A stretch of 64,000 nt of DNA from an uncultured Flavobacteriales bacterium (GTDB lineage: Bacteria > Bacteroidota > Bacteroidia > Flavobacteriales_E > Vicingaceae). Where the stretch lies: positions 1-64,000 of the forward strand of contig CAJQOH010000012.1 in the NCBI GenBank assembly GCA_905479915.1, given 5' to 3'. Each line of letters opens with the position of its first letter. Positions within the stretch are counted from its first letter, which is position 1. Shown one piece after another: positions 36,134-45,729 of the stretch. Position numbers and translations under genes: made by a program. A model generated the notes under the pieces. The model worked only from the letters and a program-made list of their open reading frames with translations, ran no database searches and was not told the DNA's origin.

Positions 36134-38953
36134 TTATCTACTTAAGTACAAATTACGTTCAGCATAAATATCTCTAAAGAATTTATCCTGTAAACTATCT
36201 ATAAAACGAATTGCTTCTCCAGTAGATTTCATTTCTGGTCCTAATTCTTTATCTACATTAGGAAACTTGTTAAAAGAGAATACTGGTATTTTAACAGCAT
36301 ATCCTTCTTTATGAGGCTTAAAGTCAAAGTCTTTAATCTTTTTATCACCCAACATTACTTTCGCAGCATACTTTACGTAAGGCTCTCTGTATGCTTTTGC
36401 GATAAAAGGTACCGTTCTAGATGCTCTTGGGTTTGCTTCAATTACATAAACAACATCATCTTTAATAGCAAACTGCATGTTAATTAAACCAACCGTTTTT
36501 AATTCTACAGCAACTTTCTTAGTAATGTCTTCTATTTGAGCCATTACAAGATCTCCTAAGTTATAAGGAGGTAAAACCGCATAAGAATCACCCGAGTGAA
36601 TTCCTGCAGGTTCAATGTGTTGCATAACTCCAATAATATAAGTGTCCTCACCATCACAAATTGCATCTGCTTCCGCTTCTATTGCTCCACCTAAAAAATG
36701 ATCCAATAAAATTTGGTTATTCGGCATTGACTTTAGAATATCAACTACGTGATGCTCTAATTCTTCCTCATTAATTACAATCTTCATTTTTTGTCCACCA
36801 AGAACATAAGAAGGACGAACTAACAATGGAAATCCTAAGTTTCTAGAAAGTTCTATTGCTTGTTCAGCACTTTCTACCACTCCATATTTTGGGAAAGGAA
36901 TTTCTAACTTCTCTAAAGCAGCAGAAAAACGCCCTCTATCTTCAGCAATATCTAACGCTTCAAATGAAGTTCCCATTACTTTAATTCCGTATTTCTCTAA
37001 CTTTTCAGCTAACTTCAAAGCAGTCTGTCCACCTAACTGAACAATAACTCCTTCTGGTTTTTCATGTTTTATGATATCATAAATATGCTCCCAGAAAACT
37101 GGCTCAAAATATAACTTATCAGCTGTATCAGAATCTGTTGAAACAGTTTCTGGATTACAGTTAATCATTATCGTTTCATAACCTGCCTCTTTAGCAGCTA
37201 ATATTCCATGTACACAACTGTAATCAAACTCAATTCCCTGACCAATTCTGTTTGGTCCTGATCCTAAAACAACAATCGATTTTCTATCTGTTACAATAGA
37301 TTCATCCTCCTCTTCAAAAGTTGAGTAATAAAAAGGTGTTTCTGCTGGGAATTCTGCCGCACAAGTATCAACTTGTTTATAAACTCTATTTATTCCAAGT
37401 TCAGTCCTTTTATTGTAAACTTCACTCTCTAAACATTTTAATAGATGAGCCACTTGTCTATCTGCTAAACCTTTCTGCTTTGCTTCAAGCATTAAGTCTT
37501 TTGGCAATGTATCAACAGTAAACTCTTCTATTCTTTTTTCAAGTTTTACAGAATTTTCAATTTGTCTTAAAAACCAATAATCGATTTTTGTTTTATCGTG
37601 TATCTTCTTAAAAGGTATACCTAATTTAATTGCATCGTAAACATGAAACAATCTATCCCAACTTGGATTTTCTAAACTGTGTAAGATTGCATCTTGATCA
37701 GTTAACTCTTTTCCATCTGCACCTAATCCGTTTCTATTAATTTCTAAACTCTGACAAGCTTTTTGTAATGCTTCTTGGAAACACCTTCCAATTCCCATTG
37801 TTTCTCCTACAGATTTCATTTGAAATCCTAACCTTCTATCAGATCCTTTAAACTTATCAAAGTTAAATCTTGGAACTTTTACAATTACGTAATCTAAAGT
37901 TGGTTCAAATAAAGCAGAAGTACTTCCTGTAATTGGATTTTTTAATTCATCTAACGTATATCCTATAGCTAATTTAGCCGATATTTTTGCAATTGGGTAA
38001 CCAGTTGCTTTAGAAGCTAAAGCTGAAGATCTAGAAACTCTAGGGTTAATTTCAATTGCTATAATTTCTTCTTTTTCATCATTACTTACCGAGAATTGTA
38101 CATTACAACCTCCTGAGAAGTTTCCAATTGAACGAATCATCTTAATCGATAAGTCTCTCATTTTTTGGAATGTTGTATCCGATAAAGTCATTGCTGGAGC
38201 AACTGTAATAGAATCTCCAGTATGAATACCCATTGGATCGAAATTTTCAATAGAACAGATAATAACAACATTATCATTTGCATCTCTTAAAATTTCTAGC
38301 TCATATTCTTTCCATCCTATAACTGCTTTATCCAACATCACCTCGTGAATAGGAGAAGCTTTTAATCCTCTGTGTAATGCATCCTCATATTCTGCTGGAT
38401 CATAAATTACTGCACCACCAGTCCCTCCCATCGTAAACGATGGACGAATAACCAATGGAAATCCAATTTTTTGTGCAACTTCTTTTCCTTCTAAATAAGA
38501 TTTAGCTGTTTCTGAAGGTGCCATTCCAACTCCTATCTCTTCCATCTTTTGACGGAACAACTCTCTATCTTCAGTAATTTCTATTGCCTTAATATCAACA
38601 CCAATCATCTTCACATTATGATCATCCCAAATACCCATTTCTGAACATTCAATAGCAAGATTCAATGCTGTTTGACCTCCCATAGAAGGAAGTACTGCAT
38701 CTATATCTGGATGATCTTCTAAAATTTTAACTATAGAAGCAGGTTCTAATGGTTGTAAATAAACATTATCTGCTGTTACATCATCCGTCATAATTGTTGC
38801 CGGATTAGAATTAATTAAAGTAACGATAACTCCTTCTTCTCTTAATGAACGAGAAGCTTGAGACCCCGAATAATCAAATTCACAAGCTTGACCAATAATG
38901 ATTGGTCCACTCCCTATAATCAATACGTGTTTAATGCTATTATCTCTTGGCAT
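36134..38953 (-). CDS. carB: Carbamoyl-phosphate synthase large subunit
   Basis: CarB makes carbamoyl phosphate from glutamine-derived ammonia, bicarbonate and two ATP for arginine and pyrimidine synthesis. Both ATP-grasp halves are complete: the first opens with IIGSGPIIIGQACEFDYSGSQA, the second with VLGSGPNRIGQGIEFDYS and CNPETVSTDSDTADKLYFEP. Further landmarks are PSFTMGGTGG, FDPMGIHTGDSITVAP and EANPRASRTVPF. At 939 residues it ends right after the second synthetase domain and lacks the roughly 130-residue C-terminal allosteric (MGS-like) domain of the E. coli enzyme; this shorter form is, as I recall, usual in Flavobacteriia. The small subunit gene carA is not in the window. Confidence 0.96.
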   Translation of the reverse strand: MPRDNSIKHVLIIGSGPIIIGQACEFDYSGSQASRSLREEGVIVTLINSNPATIMTDDVTADNVYLQPLEPASIVKILEDHPDIDAVLPSMGGQTALNLAIECSEMGIWDDHNVKMIGVDIKAIEITEDRELFRQKMEEIGVGMAPSETAKSYLEGKEVAQKIGFPLVIRPSFTMGGTGGAVIYDPAEYEDALHRGLKASPIHEVMLDKAVIGWKEYELEILRDANDNVVIICSIENFDPMGIHTGDSITVAPAMTLSDTTFQKMRDLSIKMIRSIGNFSGGCNVQFSVSNDEKEEIIAIEINPRVSRSSALASKATGYPIAKISAKLAIGYTLDELKNPITGSTSALFEPTLDYVIVKVPRFNFDKFKGSDRRLGFQMKSVGETMGIGRCFQEALQKACQSLEINRNGLGADGKELTDQDAILHSLENPSWDRLFHVYDAIKLGIPFKKIHDKTKIDYWFLRQIENSVKLEKRIEEFTVDTLPKDLMLEAKQKGLADRQVAHLLKCLESEVYNKRTELGINRVYKQVDTCAAEFPAETPFYYSTFEEEDESIVTDRKSIVVLGSGPNRIGQGIEFDYSCVHGILAAKEAGYETIMINCNPETVSTDSDTADKLYFEPVFWEHIYDIIKHEKPEGVIVQLGGQTALKLAEKLEKYGIKVMGTSFEALDIAEDRGRFSAALEKLEIPFPKYGVVESAEQAIELSRNLGFPLLVRPSYVLGGQKMKIVINEEELEHHVVDILKSMPNNQILLDHFLGGAIEAEADAICDGEDTYIIGVMQHIEPAGIHSGDSYAVLPPYNLGDLVMAQIEDITKKVAVELKTVGLINMQFAIKDDVVYVIEANPRASRTVPFIAKAYREPYVKYAAKVMLGDKKIKDFDFKPHKEGYAVKIPVFSFNKFPNVDKELGPEMKSTGEAIRFIDSLQDKFFRDIYAERNLYLSR

Positions 38954-39057
38954 AGAAATCTATTTTTATTGTCATTTAAATCGTCACGAAAGTACTCCAA
39001 AATCAACTAAAATTCTAAGGTAACTTTTCAACATTTATTAAAAATTTGTTCAAAAAA

Positions 39058-39082
39058 AAGGGAAGCAATAATTGCTTCCCTT
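39058..39082 (-). terminator. Rho-independent terminator of rpmH
   Basis: The stem AAGGGAAGCAA / TTGCTTCCCTT lies about 20 bases after the rpmH stop and is followed on the minus strand by a run of eight T residues (AAAAAAAA on the plus strand). It separates rpmH from carB. Confidence 0.85.
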
Positions 39083-39101
39083 ATTTAAATAATACTTAAG
39101 A

Positions 39102-39260
39102 TTATTTTTTATGTCTTGGTTCGTCAGAAACTGTTAGTTTCTTTCTTCCTTTAGCTCTTCTTGCAGAAATTACTTTTCTACCATTAACAGACTCCATTCT
39201 GCTTCTAAATCCGTGCTTATTTTTTCTTTTTCTATTTGATGGTTGAAATGTTCTTTTCAT
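39102..39260 (-). CDS. rpmH: 50S ribosomal protein L34
   Basis: This 52-residue protein was identified from its very basic L34 sequence: [18 protein letters not shown], then [20 protein letters not shown] and a short tail ending EPRHKK. L34 is an exterior protein of the large ribosomal subunit. Its own consensus promoter (39294-39323) and terminator (39058-39082) make it a monocistronic unit. In many bacteria rpmH lies next to rnpA and dnaA; here the neighbours are carB and an SDR gene. Confidence 0.97.
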   Translation of the reverse strand: MKRTFQPSNRKRKNKHGFRSRMESVNGRKVISARRAKGRKKLTVSDEPRHKK

Positions 39261-39293
39261 CGCTTTTAATTTTTATCCTTTAATTTCGGATTA

Positions 39294-39323
39294 CAAAAGT
39301 AGGTTTTTTAAATTGATACACAA
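39294..39323 (-). promoter_or_regulatory. Consensus Bacteroidetes promoter of rpmH
   Basis: On the minus strand: TTG (39323-39321), 19 bases, then TACTTTTG (39301-39294), a full match to TTG-N19-TAnnTTTG. Transcription should start near 39287, leaving a leader of about 27 bases before the rpmH ATG. Confidence 0.78.
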
Positions 39324-39437
39324 ATTATAATTAAAAAAAATAAAAATATTTATTGAGCTAATCTTTTTAAGATATAGCAGTTAAAAAGTTGCCCTAAAAC
39401 AAACCATTATTGCCTTAACAATTTATACTTTAGCTAA

Positions 39438-40238
39438 ATGGATTTATCTGGCAAAGTTGTTTGGATCACTGGAGCCTCTTCTGGTATTGGTGAGGCCATT
39501 GCTTACAAATTGGCAAAAGAAAATTGTAAAATTATTCTTTCTGCAAGAAGAATTGAGGAACTAAATCGAGTAAAAGAGAACACCAAATTAGGTGATGAAG
39601 ATATTTTAGTTCTACCTATAGACCTAGAAAAACACCAAAATGCATCTGACTGGACTCAAAAAGTAATCGACAAGTTTAAGCGCATTGATATCTTAATCAA
39701 TAATGGAGGGATTAGTCAAGAAAGTTTTGCATTAAACACTACCGAATCTGTTGAACAAAAGATAATGAACATTAATTATTTTGGAAATGTTGCTTTATCA
39801 AAAGCTGTTGCTCCTATTATGCAACAACAACAAAGTGGGAAAATTGCAGTAATTACAAGTATTATTGGAAAATTTGGTTTACCAAGACTCAGTACTTATG
39901 CAGCGTCAAAACATGCATTATATGGTTTTTATGATTCATTTCGATTAGAACTTAAAAGTGACAACATTGCTGTGTTATTGGTTTCTCCCGGATTTATCAA
40001 TACCAATGTTACTTTAAATGCCGTAACAGGAGATGGAAGCAGTTTTAACAAAAACAGTCCTGCACAAGAAAACGGAATGAAAACAACTGTTTTTGCCAAT
40101 AAATTTGTTTCCGCGCTTAAATCAAATAGCAATCATAAATACATCGGGAACAAAGAATTATTGTCAATTCCTTTTAAGACATTCTTTCCAAATCTATTTT
40201 ATAGCATAATGCTTAAAATGAGTAACAATAAGAAATAG
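39438..40238 (+). CDS. Short-chain dehydrogenase/reductase (SDR)
   Basis: The 266-residue protein is a classical SDR. It has the cofactor motif TGASSGIG (11-18), the NNGG variant of the NNAG motif, a serine in ITSIIG (about residue 140), and the catalytic YAASK (Y154, K158). A basic residue pattern after the second strand (SARRIEE) favours NADPH. SDR subfamily DHRS7-like members act on steroids or retinoids in animals; the bacterial substrate is unknown. The L,D-transpeptidase gene starts 6 bases downstream, so the two may be cotranscribed. Confidence 0.9.
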   Translation: MDLSGKVVWITGASSGIGEAIAYKLAKENCKIILSARRIEELNRVKENTKLGDEDILVLPIDLEKHQNASDWTQKVIDKFKRIDILINNGGISQESFALNTTESVEQKIMNINYFGNVALSKAVAPIMQQQQSGKIAVITSIIGKFGLPRLSTYAASKHALYGFYDSFRLELKSDNIAVLLVSPGFINTNVTLNAVTGDGSSFNKNSPAQENGMKTTVFANKFVSALKSNSNHKYIGNKELLSIPFKTFFPNLFYSIMLKMSNNKK

Positions 40239-40244
40239 ATCGAA

Positions 40245-40925
40245 TTGGAAAAGCATTTTCAAATACTTATCACTTCTATTCTTATTGTCTTTCTATTCTC
40301 TTGTAAATCCACAAAAGTGCTTGATGAACCAGTTATTCCTATTCCTGAAGTAATTGAAAAACCTAAAACAGAACCTTCTAACGAAACCATAGCCAATTTT
40401 TTATCTGAGTATTTAAACCTTAAATACAAAAACAGATCATTTCAAAAATACATGTACGTATCGGTAAAACATCAACGTTTATACCTTATAGAAAATGATT
40501 CTACAATCAGAAAATATTCAATTTCTACAGCAAAAAAAGGAATCGGAAGTAAAGCAAATAGCTTTAAAACACCACCAGGATTACATACCATTAAAAGAAA
40601 AATAGGATCTACAGTTCCTTTTGGAGGGATTATGGTTTCAAGAATGTACAACGGAAAAATTGCCAAAATATTAACAACAAAAACAAAGACCGATGGTGAT
40701 TATGTAACATCTAGAATTATGTGGCTTCAAGGAGAAGAACCTGGAATTAATAAAGGAAGAAATATGGACTCTTACAACAGGTACATTTACATACACGGAA
40801 CTGCCGAAGAAGGTTTTATCGGCCAACCGGCTTCGCATGGTTGTATTAGAATGTACAACAAAGATGTTATAGAGTTATTTGATTTAGTTGAAGAGGGAAC
40901 ACCCATTTTAATTTTGAAATACTAG
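40245..40925 (+). CDS. L,D-transpeptidase (YkuD-type) lipoprotein
   Basis: The gene starts at a TTG (40245), which is needed to include the lipoprotein signal (VFLFSC). The preceding in-frame codons lead directly back to the SDR stop, so no earlier start is possible. The 226-residue protein carries the YkuD domain (about 65-226) with FKTPPGLHTI and the catalytic block YIHGTAEEGFIGQPASHGCIRM, in which C200 is the nucleophile. Enzymes of this family form 3-3 crosslinks in peptidoglycan or attach proteins to it. Lipidation would place it in the periplasm. Confidence 0.88.
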   Translation: MEKHFQILITSILIVFLFSCKSTKVLDEPVIPIPEVIEKPKTEPSNETIANFLSEYLNLKYKNRSFQKYMYVSVKHQRLYLIENDSTIRKYSISTAKKGIGSKANSFKTPPGLHTIKRKIGSTVPFGGIMVSRMYNGKIAKILTTKTKTDGDYVTSRIMWLQGEEPGINKGRNMDSYNRYIYIHGTAEEGFIGQPASHGCIRMYNKDVIELFDLVEEGTPILILKY

Positions 40926-41021
40926 CAATTAAAGTTGCCGCTCAATTTCTTTAAACAAACCAACTTTCATACGTTAAAACTCACAAACTTTATCTTATCT
41001 TTATTGCCTTAGAATTATCGA

Positions 41022-42362
41022 ATGGATTTAATGGGTATTTTACTTTTAATTATAGGGCTTGTTGCTGGTTTTTTTATTGGGTTTCTTTTTAAAAAGACCA
41101 ATAACCCTCCGCAATTAACAGTAGAAAATAATGAAGAAAATCTAAAAATTGAAGTTGCAACTTTGAGTACAAGATTAGAGTCTGCCATCGAAAATTATAA
41201 AGAACAAAAAGAAAGCATTGAAAGTTTATCTCATCAAAAAAATGAACTTCTAACAGAAAATGCTCAATTAAAAGAAGCCAATCAAAATTTAGAAGCAAAA
41301 CTAAAAGAACATAAACTTGAAGTTGACCAGCTTCAGAAAAAATTCGCTCTAGAATTTGAAAACATAGCCAATAAACTACTCAAACAAAACACCACTGATT
41401 TTGCAGAGGCAAACCAAAAAAGATTAAGTGAGATACTAAACCCTCTCAAAGAAAATATTAAAACTTTTGAGCAAAAAGTTGAAGAGAAATATGTTAAAGA
41501 GGTTAAGGAGCGTTCTGCTTTAATGACAGAAGTGAAGACCTTATCTGAACTAAACCAGCAAATGCGTGAAGATGCTCAGAGCCTTACAAAAGCGTTAAAA
41601 GGAGATTCTAAAGCACAAGGGAATTGGGGTGAATTGATCCTAGAAAAAATTCTAGAAAGCTCAGGGCTAATTAAAGGTGAAGAATACAACACAGAAGATT
41701 ATTATACTAACCAAGAAGGTGGTGGAAGTAGATTGGATGTCATCATCAAATTGCCTGATGAAAAACAAATTATTATTGATTCTAAAGTATCAATAACAGC
41801 CTATACAAATTACATCAATTCTGAAGATGAAGATGAGAAGGCATCTCAAATTAAAGCCCATCTAACCTCTGTAAAGAGTCATATTGATATACTATCCAAA
41901 AAAGATTATAGTCAAATACCCGGTTTAAACACTCCTGATTTTGTTTTGATGTTTATGCCTTCTGAACCTTCGTTTAGCTTTACCCTACAAAATGATAGTA
42001 ACATCTATAATTATGCTTGGGATAAGAAAATTGTAATTGTTAGTCCAACAACATTACTGGCAACCTTAAAGACTGTTGCATCGGTATGGAAACAAGAAAG
42101 ACAAACAAAGAATGCTCTAGAAATTGCCAGACAAAGTGGAGCTCTTTATGATAAATTTGTTGGTTTTATGACTGATTTAGAAAAAATCGATAAAGGATTA
42201 AAATCATCTCAAGAAGCTTACAATGGAGCCATTAACAAATTAAAGTCTGGCTCTGGAAATTTAATTGGACGAGCAGAAAAAATTAGAATTTTAGGAGCTA
42301 AAACATCTAAGCAAATTGACACAAAATATTTAGAAGAAGACAATCATCAAATTGAAGAGTAA
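41022..42362 (+). CDS. rmuC: DNA recombination protein RmuC
   Basis: RmuC limits inversions at short inverted repeats in E. coli and contains a PD-(D/E)XK-like nuclease fold. This 446-residue protein shows an N-terminal membrane anchor (MDLMGILLLIIGLVAGFFIGFLF), a long coiled coil (about 45-190), and the RmuC core with KALKGDSKAQGNWGE, ILESSGLIKGEEY, RLDVIIKLPDEKQIIIDSKVSI and PDFVLMFMPSEPSF. The expected acidic and lysine residues of the nuclease fold (D...DSK) are present. The GWxTD gene starts 11 bases before its end. Confidence 0.93.
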   Translation: MDLMGILLLIIGLVAGFFIGFLFKKTNNPPQLTVENNEENLKIEVATLSTRLESAIENYKEQKESIESLSHQKNELLTENAQLKEANQNLEAKLKEHKLEVDQLQKKFALEFENIANKLLKQNTTDFAEANQKRLSEILNPLKENIKTFEQKVEEKYVKEVKERSALMTEVKTLSELNQQMREDAQSLTKALKGDSKAQGNWGELILEKILESSGLIKGEEYNTEDYYTNQEGGGSRLDVIIKLPDEKQIIIDSKVSITAYTNYINSEDEDEKASQIKAHLTSVKSHIDILSKKDYSQIPGLNTPDFVLMFMPSEPSFSFTLQNDSNIYNYAWDKKIVIVSPTTLLATLKTVASVWKQERQTKNALEIARQSGALYDKFVGFMTDLEKIDKGLKSSQEAYNGAINKLKSGSGNLIGRAEKIRILGAKTSKQIDTKYLEEDNHQIEE

Positions 42363-43617
42363 ACTAGTAATCATATTATCCCTAATTGCTATTGTATATG
42401 GATGTTCCTCATCCAAAAACACAACTACCAATAAAAATGTTGCAGGAATTTATATGCCTGGATTAAATCTAATTAATCCTTCCTATAAAATCTTTCACAA
42501 AAATGACACCCTAAGTGAGCTTTACTTTAGATTAAATTCAGAGAACATTCTATACACTAAAAAACGAAATGATACTGCTTTCAGTGCAAACATTCTTATC
42601 AAATATGAACTTACTGATAAAGCTACTGAAACCTTAACTGATAGTGCTTCAATATCTTTTACCGATCACGGAAATAATAATCAAAAGAAATTTTTAGATG
42701 GTCTAATTAAATTAAAAACTAGTCCAAAAAAAATGTATGATTTAGTAATAACTGTAAATGATTTAACACGAGACCACTATATCAAAAAGCGTTTAACAGT
42801 TAATCGATCTGACATCTACAACCATCAAAACTATCTCATCCTGGACTCAAACAAAAGTGTTGTTTTCAAAAATCATTTTAACACCAATGACAAAGTATAC
42901 ATCAAAAAAAATGAAGCCAATCCTGCAAATACTATTAACTTAAAATATTACAGCACAAAACTCCCAATCGCTAAACCTCCTTTCACTACTGATGCTGAAC
43001 AAGAAACAAAAGCTTTTAGACCTCAGCTGACTTCTCAATTGAACTTTGATTCTACCAACACACTCACCTATATTATTAAAGATAAAGGATTGTACCATTT
43101 TCATGCATTAGAAAACAATAGTGCTGGACCAACATTATATAATTTTCAAGAACACTTTCCTAAAGTACAAAGTCCTGAAAATATGATTGGACCAATGCGA
43201 TATATTTCTACAAAAAAAGAATATGCTCTATTAACAGAAAGTGAAAACAAAAAATTAGCTGTAGATAAACATTGGATTAATGTTGCCGAGAGTAACGAAA
43301 GAGCTAGAACATTAATTAGAGCGTATTATACTCGAGTAGAAAATGCCAATAATTATTTCACTTCCTACCTAGAGGGCTGGAAAACAGATAGAGGACTCAT
43401 TTATATTATATATGGTACTCCCAATGTAGTCTATAAAAATAAAGATTACGAAAACTGGATTTATGGAGAAGAAAACAATATGATGTCTATCAGTTTTGTT
43501 TTTCACAAAGTAGAAAACCCTGTAAGTAATAATGACTTTAGCTTAAGTAGATCCCCAGTCTTTAAAAGTAGCTGGTTTAGAGCTGTTGATAGTTGGAGAA
43601 ATGGAAGAGTCTATTAG
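42352..43617 (+). CDS. GWxTD domain-containing lipoprotein
   Basis: The 421-residue protein starts at a TTG inside the rmuC 3' end; this start gives a lipoprotein signal (IAIVYGCSSSK). The C-terminal part contains the GWxTD motif (YLEGWKTDRGLIYIIYGTPNVVY, about residue 341 onwards), a family found mainly in Bacteroidota and of unknown function. The middle is beta-rich. It converges with the next gene, with the two 3' ends overlapping by 4 bases. Confidence 0.82.
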   Translation: MKSKLVIILSLIAIVYGCSSSKNTTTNKNVAGIYMPGLNLINPSYKIFHKNDTLSELYFRLNSENILYTKKRNDTAFSANILIKYELTDKATETLTDSASISFTDHGNNNQKKFLDGLIKLKTSPKKMYDLVITVNDLTRDHYIKKRLTVNRSDIYNHQNYLILDSNKSVVFKNHFNTNDKVYIKKNEANPANTINLKYYSTKLPIAKPPFTTDAEQETKAFRPQLTSQLNFDSTNTLTYIIKDKGLYHFHALENNSAGPTLYNFQEHFPKVQSPENMIGPMRYISTKKEYALLTESENKKLAVDKHWINVAESNERARTLIRAYYTRVENANNYFTSYLEGWKTDRGLIYIIYGTPNVVYKNKDYENWIYGEENNMMSISFVFHKVENPVSNNDFSLSRSPVFKSSWFRAVDSWRNGRVY

Positions 43618-44060
43618 CAATCACAAGCCTTTGGCTTTTGAGTAATATTCTCAAAACTTCTTAACGAAGCAACTCCTTCACCTTCACAATCAAAACAAGT
43701 TTCACAATTTTCAATAAAAACAGCTACTTCCCTGCCATCTTTTAATTTTGATTTGATATAATGTTCTGGGCAAGGTTTACGCTTTGTTGCACTTAAATCA
43801 AAATCTACCTCAGCATTTACCCAAAACGTACTATCCATAAAATTTTCAGGAATTCCTTCACAAGACAATTCGCACTTTAATTGCTCACTAATCGATATAT
43901 CTGTTTTTTCTAAAAACTGTAACACTCTACCTTCTGGTAGCCATGATGATCTTTCATCACGTCCATTATACAATGTGGCCCAAACAGCAATACAGCCTAA
44001 ACCAAATCCAAATCCGTAAAATTTTAATCTATAAAAAAGTCTTTTTTTGTCTATTGCCAT
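43614..44060 (-). CDS. Small Cys-rich protein with N-terminal membrane anchor, unknown function
   Basis: The 148 residues start with a basic segment and one hydrophobic helix (FYGFGFGLGCIAVWATLY). The rest contains about nine cysteines, several in close pairs (CELSCEG, CETCFDCEG and the terminal CDC), suggesting metal or disulfide binding outside the cytoplasm. I do not recognise the family with confidence, although similar proteins sit beside ald genes in related bacteria (recalled, not verified). The gene lies one base downstream of ald on the same strand, so the two are probably cotranscribed. Confidence 0.6.
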   Translation of the reverse strand: MAIDKKRLFYRLKFYGFGFGLGCIAVWATLYNGRDERSSWLPEGRVLQFLEKTDISISEQLKCELSCEGIPENFMDSTFWVNAEVDFDLSATKRKPCPEHYIKSKLKDGREVAVFIENCETCFDCEGEGVASLRSFENITQKPKACDC

Positions 44061-44061
44061 T

Positions 44062-45276
44062 TTACATTGCCATTAATAACAAGTTAATATCTTTATAAGG
44101 CAAACCAAAAGTATCTGCTAAATATTTATTTGTTAGAACCCCTTTATAAATATATACTCCATTTTGAATTCCTTGATATGATTTTATCATTACTTCTAAC
44201 CCTCCAAATTCTCCTGTATCTAAAATTGTAGGTGTAATTACATTACTTAATGCATAAGAAGCTGTTCTTGCTACTCTTGAAGCTATATTAGGTACACAAT
44301 AATGAATAACACCATACTTAGAAAATATAGGTGCATCATGACTTGTTACTTCAGATGTTTCTATACACCCTCCTTTATCAATACTTACATCTACAATTAC
44401 AGAAAAGTCTTTCATATTACTAACCATATCTTCAGTAACAATAATAGGAGCTCTTCCAATAGTAGAACTAATAGCTCCAATAACAACATCTGCAGATTTT
44501 AACGCTTTTGCTAAAACTTTAGGCTGTATTATTGATGTAGCAACTCTTTGCCCTAAAATAGTCTGCAATCTTCTTAATTTGTGCGTATTATTATCAAAAA
44601 CTTTAACCGTAGCTCCTAATCCTAAAGCAGATTTTGCAGCAAATTCACCTACTGTTCCAGCTCCTAAAACAACAACTTCGGTAGGCGATACACCCGAAAT
44701 ACCTCCAAACATCTGACCTTGACCTTTTCGAACATTACTTAAATATTCTGCAGCAATTAAGATGGATGTATTACCAGCTATTTCACTCATCGCACTTACA
44801 ATAGGTAAAATTCCTTCTGGATCTTTAATATAATCAAAAGCAATAGCCGTTATTTTTTTCGCCATTAATTTCTTGATGAAATTTTTAGGTTGAATAGGCA
44901 GTTGTAAGGCTGATATCAACAATTGCCCTTGCTGCATCCAATCAATCTCCTGAAGAGTTGGTGGTTCAACTTTTAAAATCATATTCGCTTTATACACCTC
45001 ATCTGTAGAATAAACTACCGTTGCTCCAGCTTCAGAATAATCTTTATCACTAAAACTTGAACCATCTCCTGCTCCAGTTTCTATAATAACTTCATGACCA
45101 TTATTAACCAATACCGCAACAGCGTCTGGTACAACTGGAACTCTTTTTTCTTGTATCGAATTTTCTTTAGGGATACCTATTTGAAGCGCACTTTTTTTGC
45201 GAGCTACTTCTAGCATTTCTTCTTGAGGCATAAATCCTTGCGCTAAGGATTTCAGTAAATCATCTGATGTAGACAT
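44062..45276 (-). CDS. ald: Alanine dehydrogenase (NAD-dependent)
   Basis: Alanine dehydrogenase interconverts alanine and pyruvate plus ammonia. The 404-residue protein has the AlaDh/PNT N-terminal domain (IGIPKENSIQEKRVPVVPDAV, EVIIETGAGDGSSFSD) and the NAD-binding domain with VVVLGAGTVGEFAAKSALGLGATVKVFD. It carries an N-terminal extension of about 30 residues, as is usual in Bacteroidota. The pyridine nucleotide transhydrogenase alpha subunit is a relative, but no beta-subunit gene is adjacent. Its consensus promoter lies inside the end of tsaE. It may be cotranscribed with the small Cys-rich gene downstream. Confidence 0.88.
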   Translation of the reverse strand: MSTSDDLLKSLAQGFMPQEEMLEVARKKSALQIGIPKENSIQEKRVPVVPDAVAVLVNNGHEVIIETGAGDGSSFSDKDYSEAGATVVYSTDEVYKANMILKVEPPTLQEIDWMQQGQLLISALQLPIQPKNFIKKLMAKKITAIAFDYIKDPEGILPIVSAMSEIAGNTSILIAAEYLSNVRKGQGQMFGGISGVSPTEVVVLGAGTVGEFAAKSALGLGATVKVFDNNTHKLRRLQTILGQRVATSIIQPKVLAKALKSADVVIGAISSTIGRAPIIVTEDMVSNMKDFSVIVDVSIDKGGCIETSEVTSHDAPIFSKYGVIHYCVPNIASRVARTASYALSNVITPTILDTGEFGGLEVMIKSYQGIQNGVYIYKGVLTNKYLADTFGLPYKDINLLLMAM

Positions 45277-45293
45277 ATTATAGCGGTTTACTA

Positions 45294-45323
45294 CAAAGTT
45301 AAAAAATAGTACTTATTGAGCAA
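45294..45323 (-). promoter_or_regulatory. Consensus Bacteroidetes promoter of ald
   Basis: On the minus strand: TTG (45323-45321), 19 bases, then TAACTTTG (45301-45294), 17 bases before the ald ATG. The TTG box lies within the final codons of tsaE (stop at 45313), so ald can be transcribed separately from tsaE and porX. Confidence 0.72.
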
Positions 45324-45729
45324 CAGAAATCAATCTAATATTATCTTCCCCCTCACTTATCGTTACTTTAAGGGCATCTTCAGGTAAAAGGTTAGGAATT
45401 TTCTGTGGCCATTCAATAAAACAAAAATTATCACTATAAAGATAATCTTCATAACCCATATCCAAAACCTCTTCCTCTTTTTCTATTCTATAAAAATCAA
45501 AATGATAAACAGGTTTATCATCTCTTGATGCATATTCATTCACAATAGAAAATGTTGGACTATTTGTTGGTTCGTCAACTCCCAATTCTTCACATAAAAC
45601 CTTAATTAAAGTAGTTTTACCAGCTCCCATTTCGCCATAAAAGAGGATTACTTTTTTATCAGAAAAAGTTTCAAGTAAATCTTTCGCAATTAAGGGTAAA
45701 TCTTTCTCAGAAATAGCTTTATACTGCAT
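45313..45729 (-). CDS. tsaE: tRNA threonylcarbamoyladenosine biosynthesis ATPase TsaE
   Basis: TsaE is the ATPase that supports TsaB/TsaD in making t6A37 on ANN-decoding tRNAs. The 138-residue protein has the short P-loop fold with Walker A GEMGAGKT (32-39), the switch motif SPTFSIVNEY, the HFDFYRI block, and the conserved FIEWPQKI. The length is normal for the family. Its start is one base after the porX stop, so it is translated from the same message as porX. Confidence 0.95.
   Translation of the reverse strand: MQYKAISEKDLPLIAKDLLETFSDKKVILFYGEMGAGKTTLIKVLCEELGVDEPTNSPTFSIVNEYASRDDKPVYHFDFYRIEKEEEVLDMGYEDYLYSDNFCFIEWPQKIPNLLPEDALKVTISEGEDNIRLISVAQ

Noticed and set aside
44062-45276. Transhydrogenase alpha subunit (pntA)
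   Set aside because: The fold is shared, but there is no beta subunit gene nearby and the length fits alanine dehydrogenase of Bacteroidota.
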